Origin: Rhizobium indicum
GTDB lineage: Bacteria > Pseudomonadota > Alphaproteobacteria > Rhizobiales > Rhizobiaceae
Direction: 5' to 3'
Length of the DNA stretch: 64,000 nt
NCBI RefSeq assembly: GCF_005862305.2
Contig: NZ_CP054021.1
Span: 1,054,001 to 1,118,000, forward strand
Below are positions 19,296-28,450 of the stretch, in pieces (within the stretch, counting starts at the first letter, position 1; each line of letters starts with the position of its first letter). A program made the translations under genes and the position numbers. The notes under the pieces are model-generated. The model ran no database searches. It saw only the letters and a list, made by a program, of their open reading frames with translations, and was not told where the DNA came from.

Positions 19296-20044
19296 TCAAT
19301 TCGCTGCAACGGCGGGGAACAGATGCGCCAGGCCCGTTTCCGACGGGCATAGCGCATTGAGGTCAACCGGTCCCTGGATGCCGTCCAAGATGCCGTTATC
19401 GGCAAATTGCCAGATCGACCAATGACTGCACTCTTCCTGCCTCGGCTCTCTGAACACGCTGCGCAGCCACAGATAGTGGTCGGGGAACCGTGATTCATTG
19501 CCTTTCAGATATTGATCAAAGAACTCCTGCGTGACGTAGAAAATAGGCTTTTCCGGAAAAGTGCCCTTCAGCTCGGTGAAGAAGGCGTTCACCTCAGCAA
19601 CCATTTCCTCGAGCGTCGGGACTTTGCTGCAATTGCCGACAAACTCCAGATCGACGGCGATCGGCAGAGTTCCCTGCTCCTTCGGCACGGTCGCCAGGAC
19701 ATTCTGCGCCTGATCCTTACCCGGGCGGCAGAAGGTGAAGAAATGATAAGCGCCCCTGACCACTCCAGCATCTCCGGCGCGCTGCCAGTTGTCGGCGAAC
19801 TTGGAATCCCGATGGTCTCCGCCTTCGGTCGCCTTCATGAAGGCGAAACGGACATTCGGCTGCGCGGCAACGGCCTTCCAATTGATATCGCCTGGTGATG
19901 GCTGACATCGATGCCCTGGATTGGATAGTTGCTGAGAGAGGGATTGTTGAAGCGAAGCATCCCGAAATCGTATGCGAAATATGCAGCGAATGCGACCACC
20001 AGAACTGCAGTCGCTCCGATCGTCGATCGGGCAAGTCTCCGCAT
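19296..20044 (-). pseudogene. GH25 (lysozyme-like) muramidase gene with one frameshift
   Basis: The start, with AGGGAGGAAGGG just upstream, gives MRRLARSTIGATAVLVVAFA, a membrane or signal segment, and then YPIQGIDVSHHQ, the first active-site motif of glycoside hydrolase family 25. Right after HHQ the frame changes: the next frame reads GDINWKAV and continues through FAFMKATEGG, GAYHFFTFCRPG and AVDLEFVGNC, the other family motifs, to a normal stop. Restoring one G in the CACCAGGCG tract (plus-strand position about 19890-19893) repairs the gene to about 249 aa. Either a real null mutation or a homopolymer sequencing error. If intact it would cleave peptidoglycan in the periplasm. Confidence 0.8.
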
Positions 20045-20398
20045 CCCTTCCTCCCTATTTTCAACAGTTTCTCAACTGGCTATGCGAGATTTGTGCTCCG
20101 AAAATGGCGGCCGAATTTGAAGAGCGGGCCAACTGGTTTCGAAGACGTTGGTTGCTGCAATCGATTCATCGGATGGATGGATCCTGTTGCCGCTGGATCG
20201 CGCTTCGCCCCCTTGACCGGAGGCGCGAACCGGGCCATAAAACCCGCCATGAAAACGGTTATCTGCATTATCTGCCGGAAGATTATTCGCTAGCGCGAGC
20301 GCTGGCCCGGCCGTTTTCGTCTCCCAAATAGTCAAGATGCGAAACGCCCCGGTCCGCCGGTCGCGATATTTTTCTGATCGTGCATTTGGGAGAGTGAA
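20045..20398. other. Intergenic region between GH25 gene and cysS
   Basis: 354 bases separating divergent genes. It holds a 62-codon minus-strand open frame (20080-20268) with no convincing ribosome site and no recognisable motif, which I leave out. The cysS ATG is preceded by GGGAGAG at about 20389. Divergent promoters are expected here but none stands out. Confidence 0.35.
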
Positions 20399-21790
20399 AT
20401 GGACGCGACGCCGGAACTGAAGCTGTACAACACGCTGACACGGGAAAAATCGGTGTTTTCGCCGATCGATCCCAACAACGTCCGCATGTATGTCTGCGGC
20501 CCGACCGTCTATGACTTCGCTCATATCGGCAATGCCCGGCCGGTCATCGTCTTCGACGTGCTGTTCCGGTTGCTGCGCCATGTCTATGGCGAAGATCACG
20601 TCACTTATGCCCGCAACATCACCGACGTCGACGACAAGATCAATGCGCGCGCGCTCCGCGACCATCCGGGTCTGCCGCTCAATGAGGCGATCCGGGCGGT
20701 CACCGAAAAGACCGAGACGCAATTTCACGCCGATGTCGCCGAACTCGGCTGCCTGGAGCCGGACTTCGAGCCGCGCGCCACCGACAATATCGTCGAGATG
20801 ACCGAGATCATTGAGAAGCTGATCGGCAACGGCCATGCCTATGTCGCATCGGGCGAAGTGCTGTTCGACACCAAATCCATGGCGGATTACGGTCAGCTTT
20901 CGAAGCGCCCGCTCGACGAGCAGCAGGCCGGCGCGCGCATCGCCGTCGACGCGCACAAGAAGAACCCGGGCGATTTCGTGCTCTGGAAGCTGTCGAGCCA
21001 CAACGAGCCCGGCTGGGAGAGCCCATGGGGCCGCGGCCGGCCCGGCTGGCACATCGAATGCTCGGCGATGAGCAAGCGCTATCTCGGCGATGTCTTCGAC
21101 ATTCACGGCGGCGGGCTGGATCTGATCTTCCCGCATCATGAAAACGAGATCGCCCAGTCGCGCTGCGCCCACGGCACCGAGGTGATGGCAAATGTCTGGA
21201 TGCATAACGGCTTCCTGCAGGTCGAAGGCCGCAAGATGTCGAAATCCGAAGGCAATTTCGTCACCATCAACGAGTTGCTGCAGACGGAAATCTTCGGCGG
21301 CCGCAAATGGCCAGGTCAGGTGCTGCGCCTTGCCATGCTGATGACGCATTACCGCGAGCCGATCGATTTTTCGATCAAGCGACTGGAAGAAGCCGAACGT
21401 CTGCTCGCCAAATGGCCGGCGGCCGAAGCCGGCGATGCGGCGCCCGATGAAACCGTGCTGAACGCGCTTTCCGACGACCTCAATACGGTCGCGGCAGTGC
21501 AGGCATTGCATGCGCTGGCCCAGGCCGCGCATGCGGATCCCACAGCCCGTGCCGTCTTTGCGGCAACGGCCGACCTTCTGGGCCTGCTGCCGAAAAAGAT
21601 GGAGATCGACGAAGCCGTCGCATCGGCAATCGATGCGCTGGTCGCAATGCGTCTCGAAATGCTGAAGGCGAAGAACTTCACCGAGGCTGACAAGATCCGT
21701 GACGAGCTGACGGCGAAGGGCATCCAGTTGAAGGACGGCAAGGATCTGGTGACGGGCGAGCGCGTGACGACGTGGGAGGTCAAGCGGTAG
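20399..21790 (+). CDS. cysS: Cysteinyl-tRNA synthetase
   Basis: Class I aminoacyl-tRNA synthetase charging tRNA-Cys. The zinc cysteine is C33 in [19 protein letters not shown], with the HIGH-type motif HIGN at 42-45, a second zinc-site region [20 protein letters not shown], and the KMSKSEG signature at about residue 279. Length 463 aa is usual. It is followed at 23 bases by a palindromic intergenic element. Confidence 0.97.
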   Translation: MDATPELKLYNTLTREKSVFSPIDPNNVRMYVCGPTVYDFAHIGNARPVIVFDVLFRLLRHVYGEDHVTYARNITDVDDKINARALRDHPGLPLNEAIRAVTEKTETQFHADVAELGCLEPDFEPRATDNIVEMTEIIEKLIGNGHAYVASGEVLFDTKSMADYGQLSKRPLDEQQAGARIAVDAHKKNPGDFVLWKLSSHNEPGWESPWGRGRPGWHIECSAMSKRYLGDVFDIHGGGLDLIFPHHENEIAQSRCAHGTEVMANVWMHNGFLQVEGRKMSKSEGNFVTINELLQTEIFGGRKWPGQVLRLAMLMTHYREPIDFSIKRLEEAERLLAKWPAAEAGDAAPDETVLNALSDDLNTVAAVQALHALAQAAHADPTARAVFAATADLLGLLPKKMEIDEAVASAIDALVAMRLEMLKAKNFTEADKIRDELTAKGIQLKDGKDLVTGERVTTWEVKR

Positions 21791-21812
21791 GATGGGTTCC
21801 GCGGCGAGACAT

Positions 21813-21858
21813 ACCCCCCTCTGCCCTGCCGGGCATCTCCCCCACAAGGGGGGAGATC
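21813..21858. repeat. 46-bp intergenic repeat, left copy of inverted pair
   Basis: Begins ACCCCCCTCTGCCCTGCCGG and ends GGGGGGAGATC. It is the exact reverse complement of positions 21953-21998. Internally it also folds (CTCCCCC / GGGGGGAG). The sequence resembles the Rhizobium-specific intergenic mosaic elements (RIME) that are abundant in this genus; the subtype is from memory. Confidence 0.8.
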
Positions 21859-21952
21859 AGCTGGGAGCGCTCGCTCGCCCTGATCATCCGTACGATCCAG
21901 CGAAAGCTGCTCGGTACACTGTCGGGATTTGGCGAGGCCGGTGCGTCTTGCC

Positions 21953-21998
21953 GATCTCCCCCCTTGTGGGGGAGATGCCCGGCAGGGCAGAGGGGGGT
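21953..21998. repeat. 46-bp intergenic repeat, right copy of inverted pair
   Basis: Perfect 46-of-46 inverted copy of 21813-21858, separated from it by 94 bases. The pair could form a large stem. It lies 24 bases before the DUF559 gene and so sits in the leader or promoter of that operon. Confidence 0.8.
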
Positions 21999-22022
21999 GT
22001 AGCCCGGAGCGAGAGGCAAGAC

Positions 22023-22391
22023 ATGTCGCATACACCGGTTTCACCGCTACGGCGGGCAAACGCTAAGCGCATGCGCAAAGCTATGACCGATGCCGAACTG
22101 AAACTCTGGAACGAGCTACGCGCCCACCGCCTCATGGGTCTCAGCTTTCGTCGACAGATGCCAATCGCCGGTTACATCGTCGATTTCGCATGCCCCACCT
22201 ATCGCCTGATTGTCGAGGTAGACGGATCGCAGCACGGACTTGCCCAGAACATCTCCTCCGACGACGCGCGGACTCAACGCCTACAGTCCGACGGCTGGAC
22301 TGTCCTGCGCTTCTGGAACGACGACATCCTCCGCGATATCGATAATGTGTGCAGCCATATCATCCGAACCATCGGAGAAGATCTGCCATGA
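22023..22391 (+). CDS. DUF559 endonuclease-domain protein
   Basis: A 122-aa protein of the DUF559 family, whose fold is related to Vsr and restriction-type (PD-(D/E)xK) nucleases. Visible features: MRKAMTDAELKLWNELR at the N-terminus, then FRRQMPIAGYIVDFACP with the acidic residue, EVDGSQHG and a C-terminal LRFWNDDILRDI. These proteins are common and often single; substrate and role are unknown. Its stop overlaps the next gene's start (ATGA), so it leads a translationally coupled run with the GFA genes. The reading frame is open further upstream through the 46-bp repeat, which I regard as chance. Confidence 0.85.
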   Translation: MSHTPVSPLRRANAKRMRKAMTDAELKLWNELRAHRLMGLSFRRQMPIAGYIVDFACPTYRLIVEVDGSQHGLAQNISSDDARTQRLQSDGWTVLRFWNDDILRDIDNVCSHIIRTIGEDLP

Positions 22392-22864
22392 CCACCTATA
22401 CCGGCGGCTGCCAATGCGGCGCGATCCGTTTCCGCGTCAACGGCGACATCAAGGATTCGTCGATCTGTCATTGCCGCATGTGCCAGAAGGCGTTCGGTGC
22501 TTATTATGCGCCGCTGGTCTCGGTGCGCGGCGCCGATTTCGAATGGACGCGCGGGGAGCGCAAGAAATTCCGCTCTTCCAATTTCGTCGAGCGCGGCTTC
22601 TGCGGCGATTGTGGCACGCCGCTGACCTATGAGGCACCGGATGGAATGGCGATCGCCGCGGGCGCCTTCGACGATCCTTCGGCGTTTCCGCCGACCATTC
22701 AATGGGGCGTGGAAGGCAAGATCGGATTCGTGGATCATCTGCACGAACTGCCCGGAGAAAGAACCGAGGCGGATCTGACGGCGGGCTCTTTCCTGCACGA
22801 ACTCGTTTCCTACCAGCATCCCGATCATGAGACGCAGGCATGGCCACCCAAGGAGCTCGGATGA
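22388..22864 (+). CDS. GFA-family protein (copy 1 of 3)
   Basis: 158 aa of the GFA / CENP-V-type zinc family (Mss4-like fold), related to the S-(hydroxymethyl)glutathione synthase (Gfa) of Paracoccus. Zinc-binding cysteines are in GGCQCGAIRF (about residues 7-16), CHCRMCQKAFG (about 32-42) and CGDCGTPL (about 76-83). Formaldehyde handling is proven for few members, so the actual substrate is unknown. It overlaps the DUF559 stop and the next GFA start by four bases each. Confidence 0.88.
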   Translation: MTTYTGGCQCGAIRFRVNGDIKDSSICHCRMCQKAFGAYYAPLVSVRGADFEWTRGERKKFRSSNFVERGFCGDCGTPLTYEAPDGMAIAAGAFDDPSAFPPTIQWGVEGKIGFVDHLHELPGERTEADLTAGSFLHELVSYQHPDHETQAWPPKELG

Positions 22865-23345
22865 CGGCGGAAGCGGACGGAAGCGGCGGGTGCCAGTGCG
22901 GGGCAGTGCGTTACCGCGCCAAAGGCGAACTCGGCTATCCCCATCTTTGCCATTGCCGCATGTGCCAGAAGGCGGCGGGCAATTATTTCATGCCGCTTGC
23001 CGGCGTGATGCGCAGCGATTTCACCTTCACGCGCGGCGCGCCGAAATGGTTTCAGTCCTCGGATCTGGTGCGGCGCGGTTTCTGCGGCGATTGCGGCACG
23101 CCGCTGTTCTACGATATTCCCGAAGCGGACTTCATCAACATCACGCTCGGCTCGTTGGACGATCCCGATGCGGTCAAGCCGGTGATGCAATCGAACACCG
23201 GCCAGAAGATGTCCTGGTTTCACGCGCTGGATGGCCTGCCGCTGGAACCACAGCCTGAAACGCCCGACCGCGAGAACGCGATCGCGGCAAGCAACCATCA
23301 GCACCCCGACCACGACACGAAAAGCTGGCCCCTCGGAGAAAGCTC

Positions 23346-23349
<4 letters not shown>
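22861..23349 (+). CDS. GFA-family protein (copy 2 of 3)
   Basis: 162 aa. All the zinc motifs of copy 1 are kept: GGCQCGAVRYR, CHCRMCQKAAG and CGDCGTPL. The same C-terminal HPDHDTKSWP motif found in copies 1 (HPDHETQAWP) and 3 ([10 protein letters not shown]) is present, which shows that the three arose by tandem duplication. Sequence between motifs differs widely, so they have diverged and may act on different substrates. The start ATG overlaps the copy 1 stop (ATGA). Confidence 0.88.
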
Positions 23350-24781
<1,432 letters not shown>

Positions 24782-24821
24782 TGCCGCACATAAAAGCAGT
24801 CAATGCCTGGGAGGCATCGTG

Positions 24822-26438
24822 GTGACCAAGGAAAAAATCTACCTCTTCGACACGACGCTCCGGGACGGGCAGCAGACGCCCGGCATCGATTTCTCCGTCG
24901 AGGACAAGATTGCGATCGCCGCCATGCTGGACGAGTTCGGCCTCGATTATGTCGAGGGCGGATATCCCGGCGCCAATCCGACGGACACCGCCTTCTTCAG
25001 CGAGAAGCGCACCAGCCAGTCCAGCTTCGTCGCCTTCGGCATGACGAAGCGGGCGGGTGTTTCGGTCTCCAACGATCCCGGCATTGCCGGGCTGCTTCAG
25101 GCCAAAAGCGATGCCATCTGTTTCGTCGCCAAGAGCTGGGACTATCACGTCGCGGTGGCGCTCGGCTGCACCAACGAGGAAAACCTCGAATGCATCGCCG
25201 AAAGCGTCAAGGCGGCGGTTGGCGCGGGCAAGGAGGCGATCGTCGATTGCGAGCATTTCTTCGACGGCTTCAAGGCCAATCCGGCCTATGCGCTCGCCTG
25301 CGCCAAGACGGCCTATGAGAGCGGCGCCCGCTGGGTCGTGCTCTGCGACACCAATGGCGGCACGCAGCCGCCCGAGGTGCGCGCCATCGTCGAGGCGGTG
25401 ATTGCCTCAGGCGTTCCCGGCCACTGTCTTGGCATCCATGCGCATAACGACACCGGCCAGGCGGTTGCCAATTCGCTTGCCGCGGTCGACGCCGGCGTCC
25501 GGCAGATCCAGGGCACGCTGAACGGCATCGGCGAGCGCTGCGGCAATGCCAATCTGGTGACGCTAATCCCGACGCTGGCCCTGAAGAGCGCCTACAACAC
25601 ACGTTTCGAAACGACGATCGACGAGGAGCGGCTGCTCAACCTCACCCGGCTCTCGCATGCCTTCGACGAACTGCTCAACCGTTCGCCCGACCACCAGATG
25701 CCCTATGTCGGCGCCTCCGCCTTCGCCACCAAGGCCGGCATCCACGCATCGGCCCTGCTCAAAGATCCGCGAACCTATGAACACGTGCCGCCGGAAACCG
25801 TCGGTAACTTCCGCAAGGTTATGGTCTCCGACCAGGGCGGAAAGGCGAACTTCATCAATGCGCTGAAGCGGCGCGGCATCGCGGTCGCCAAGGACGATCC
25901 GAAGCTCGACCTGCTGATCTCGATCGTCAAGGAACGTGAATCCATCGGCTATGCCTATGAGGGCGCGGATGCGAGCTTCGAGCTGCTGGCGCGCCGCACG
26001 CTCGGCACGATCCCGGAATTCTTCACCATCGAAGGCTTCCGCGTGATGATCGAGCGCCGCTTCGACAGTCTTGGCCGTGTGAAGATCGTCTCGGAGGCGG
26101 TGGTCAAGATCACCATCGACGGCCAGACGCTGATGTCGGTTGCCGATGCCGAAGGCCCGGTCAACGCACTTGACCTCGCGCTGCGCAAGGATTTCGGCAA
26201 ATACCAGCACGAGATCGACGATCTGGTGCTTGCCGATTTCAAGGTGCGTATCCTCAACGGCGGCACGGAGGCGATCACCCGCGTGCTGATCGAATCCACC
26301 GACAGCGACGGCGTGCGCTGGTGGACAGTCGGCGTCTCGGAGAACATCATCGACGCTTCGTTCCAGGCGCTGATGGATTCGGTCATCTACAAGCTGATGA
26401 AGAACCGGCAGCTGGCGGGCAAGATCGCGGCGGAATAA
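24822..26438 (+). CDS. cimA: (R)-citramalate synthase
   Basis: Condenses acetyl-CoA with pyruvate to citramalate, the entry to an alternative isoleucine route. It belongs to the LeuA/CimA family: FDTTLRDGQQTPGIDFSVED at the N-terminus (metal and catalytic Arg-Asp), HAHNDTGQAVANSLAAVDAG with metal histidines, and a C-terminal LeuA-type regulatory domain from about residue 390. 538 aa is typical of the CimA branch rather than IPMS or HCS. The start is GTG with GGGAGG seven bases upstream. A different alpha-acetyl or homocitrate-type activity cannot be excluded from sequence. Confidence 0.88.
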   Translation: MTKEKIYLFDTTLRDGQQTPGIDFSVEDKIAIAAMLDEFGLDYVEGGYPGANPTDTAFFSEKRTSQSSFVAFGMTKRAGVSVSNDPGIAGLLQAKSDAICFVAKSWDYHVAVALGCTNEENLECIAESVKAAVGAGKEAIVDCEHFFDGFKANPAYALACAKTAYESGARWVVLCDTNGGTQPPEVRAIVEAVIASGVPGHCLGIHAHNDTGQAVANSLAAVDAGVRQIQGTLNGIGERCGNANLVTLIPTLALKSAYNTRFETTIDEERLLNLTRLSHAFDELLNRSPDHQMPYVGASAFATKAGIHASALLKDPRTYEHVPPETVGNFRKVMVSDQGGKANFINALKRRGIAVAKDDPKLDLLISIVKERESIGYAYEGADASFELLARRTLGTIPEFFTIEGFRVMIERRFDSLGRVKIVSEAVVKITIDGQTLMSVADAEGPVNALDLALRKDFGKYQHEIDDLVLADFKVRILNGGTEAITRVLIESTDSDGVRWWTVGVSENIIDASFQALMDSVIYKLMKNRQLAGKIAAE

Positions 26439-26454
26439 ACCTATTCCGCGGCTC

Positions 26455-26478
26455 GGCGGAGGGGTCCCACCCCTCGCC
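26455..26478 (+). terminator. Probable terminator after cimA
   Basis: GGCGGAGGGGT (26455-26465) pairs with ACCCCTCGCC (26469-26478) with one bulge and a three-base loop. No good U run follows, so efficiency is uncertain. Confidence 0.45.
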
Positions 26479-26633
26479 AGAATACCATTCGCTTCCTTCG
26501 GACTCCGGCTTCCGTCGCCGGGCGTCGGATCATTGCGTCGTCTCCCGCTTCAAATCCTCTCACCCTTCGTTCAACGAAATGAATTGGCCTATTCACGGCG
26601 CTTAAGCTAGGCCGGATCAGAAGAAGAACAAAG

Positions 26634-27557
26634 ATGGAAACACCGATGTCGACCGATGCATCCGTTCCGTTGGCGAAGAACGAAGACAGTCCGCGCGGTT
26701 TCGCCTTTGCGCTGACGGCCTATCTGCTCTGGGGCTTCCTGCCGATCTACATGAAGGCGGTGGCGCATATCTCGCCGGCCGAGGTGATCGCCCATCGCAT
26801 CGTCTGGTCGTTGCCGCTGGCGGGCATCGTGCTGATCGTGCTCGGGCGCACGCAGGATATCCGCGCAGCACTCAGCTCGCCGCGCATGCTGGCGATGGCG
26901 GCGCTGACGGCGTCGCTGATCACCGTCAACTGGGGCACCTATGTCTGGGCGATCGGCGCCGGCCATTCGCTCGATGCAGCACTCGGTTATTTCATCAATC
27001 CACTGTTCAGCATCTTTCTCGGCGCAGTGTTCCTCAAGGAAAAGCTGCAGCCGCTGCAGATTGCGGCGATCGCGCTTGCGGCGCTTGCCGTCGCCATTCT
27101 CGCACTGGACAGCGGCGGCATCCCGTGGGTGGCGCTGACGCTGGCGGTCAGCTGGGGTTTCTACGCCCTGTTGCGCAAGACGCTGCCGCTCGGGCCGAAC
27201 CAGGGCTTCTTCCTCGAAGTGCTGATCCTCAGCGGGCCGGCCCTCCTCTACATCCTCTATCTCGAATTCGGCGGCCAGGGCCACCTCTACCGCACCGGTC
27301 TTGCAGATACGACCCTGCTGCTCGGCTGCGGCGTCATCACCGCCGTGCCGCTGATGATCTATGCGAACGGCGCTAAGCTCTTGAGGCTCTCGACGATCGG
27401 CATCATGCAGTATATTGCGCCGACGATGATCTTCCTGATCGCCGTCTTCGTCTTCCACGAGCCATTCGGCACGGCGCGCATGATCGCCTTCCCGCTGATC
27501 TGGGCGGGGCTGTTCCTCTATAGCTGGTCGATGCTGAAGGGAAGCCGGGCGGGCTGA
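26634..27557 (+). CDS. rarD: RarD/EamA-family transporter
   Basis: A 307-aa membrane protein with about ten hydrophobic segments in two EamA halves. The block NWGTYVWAIGAGHSLDAALG followed by YFINPLFSIFLG is typical of the RarD subfamily (named from a chloramphenicol-sensitive phenotype in E. coli). The transported substrate is unknown. An internal start at 26646 (MSTDAS) is possible. A dispersed intergenic repeat begins a few bases after its stop. Confidence 0.88.
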   Translation: METPMSTDASVPLAKNEDSPRGFAFALTAYLLWGFLPIYMKAVAHISPAEVIAHRIVWSLPLAGIVLIVLGRTQDIRAALSSPRMLAMAALTASLITVNWGTYVWAIGAGHSLDAALGYFINPLFSIFLGAVFLKEKLQPLQIAAIALAALAVAILALDSGGIPWVALTLAVSWGFYALLRKTLPLGPNQGFFLEVLILSGPALLYILYLEFGGQGHLYRTGLADTTLLLGCGVITAVPLMIYANGAKLLRLSTIGIMQYIAPTMIFLIAVFVFHEPFGTARMIAFPLIWAGLFLYSWSMLKGSRAG

Positions 27558-27561
27558 GGCG

Positions 27562-27663
27562 CTAAAGCGCGTCACGTCGAAGCGGATTCGTGCGGCGCGC
27601 TTTCGGTCTTTGTTTTATGCATGTCTTTGTCCCAAACCGCTGGACACTTTTGGGCAACATGCA
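27562..27663. repeat. Dispersed intergenic repeat, family 1, copy A
   Basis: Begins TAAAGCGCGTC and continues through TTTCGGTCTTTGTTTTATGC to CACTTTTGGGCAACATGC. It is clearly related to the reverse complement of 49128-49231 and, with an internal deletion, to 46493-46540. It sits between the convergent rarD and LOG-family genes. Confidence 0.75.
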
Positions 27664-27671
27664 TTGAATCC

Positions 27672-28295
27672 CTACATCTTCGAAATCACCTCGTCCTCGC
27701 CGTCGCGATCGGCGGCGAGCTGGGCTGCCTGGGCCATGATCGCCGGAATAATGCCGGAGATCTCGTCGACGACGAGCGGCTGCACCCGGTGGGCGGTGTG
27801 CAGGAAGCCTTCTTCGGTCATATGGCGCATCAGTTCCATCATCGGATCCCAGAAACCATTGACGTTGGCAAAGACCATCGGCTTCTCGTGGCGGCCGAGC
27901 TGTGCCCAGGTCATGATCTCGACGATCTCCTCCAGCGTACCGATGCCGCCGGGCAGCGCCACGAAGGCATCGGAGCGCTCGAACATGGTGTGTTTGCGCG
28001 CATGCATGTCAGGGGTTACAATGAGTTCGTTGAGCTGACCGAGCGAGTGGCGAGTCGCTTCCATATCGATCAGGAATTCGGGAATGATGCCCGTGACCTG
28101 ACCGCCGCCTGAAAGCACGCCGCTGGCAACCGCGCCCATGATGCCTTTGGTACCCCCGCCATAGACGAGGCGCAGGCCGTATTCGGCGATCTCTCTTCCG
28201 AGAGCACGCCCGGCCGCCATGTGGGAAGGATCGCGTCCCGGCCTTGAGCCGCAGTAAACGCAGATGGATCGAATCGATACAGATTGTTCGGTCAT
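27672..28295 (-). CDS. LOG-family protein (TIGR00730), Rossmann fold
   Basis: A 207-aa protein of the family that includes plant and bacterial LOG, cytokinin riboside 5'-monophosphate phosphoribohydrolases, which release active cytokinin bases. The family motif PGGIGTLEE and the nucleotide-binding GGGTKGIMGAVA are both present, with ICVYCGSRPG at the N-terminus. In a plant-associated bacterium this activity could matter for signalling, but many members serve general nucleotide metabolism. The start MTEQSVSIRS was chosen; the frame is open further upstream with no recognisable sequence, and no strong ribosome site marks either. Confidence 0.85.
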   Translation of the reverse strand: MTEQSVSIRSICVYCGSRPGRDPSHMAAGRALGREIAEYGLRLVYGGGTKGIMGAVASGVLSGGGQVTGIIPEFLIDMEATRHSLGQLNELIVTPDMHARKHTMFERSDAFVALPGGIGTLEEIVEIMTWAQLGRHEKPMVFANVNGFWDPMMELMRHMTEEGFLHTAHRVQPLVVDEISGIIPAIMAQAAQLAADRDGEDEVISKM

Positions 28296-28450
28296 GAGGG
28301 CAAAACAACTATTCCATTTCAATGCAGTCAAGAAAATTGACTGAAAAGCAGCGTGCCTAGCTTGCCTAATTGCTTTGAATGCTTGTGGAAAGCAACGGGA
28401 ATCGCTAGCAATTTTGGGTATTACGGCAAATTGCCGCCTTGGGAGACATA

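Noticed and set aside
16922..19498. 858-codon minus-strand open frame across purF and the SDR gene
   Set aside because: It is antisense to purF and the neighbouring oxidoreductase, both of which show full catalytic motifs.
20080..20268. 62-codon minus-strand open frame between GH25 and cysS
   Set aside because: No ribosome site or family; codon pattern not convincing.
20072..21847. 591-codon minus-strand open frame opposite cysS
   Set aside because: Shadow of cysS, no motif and no ribosome site.
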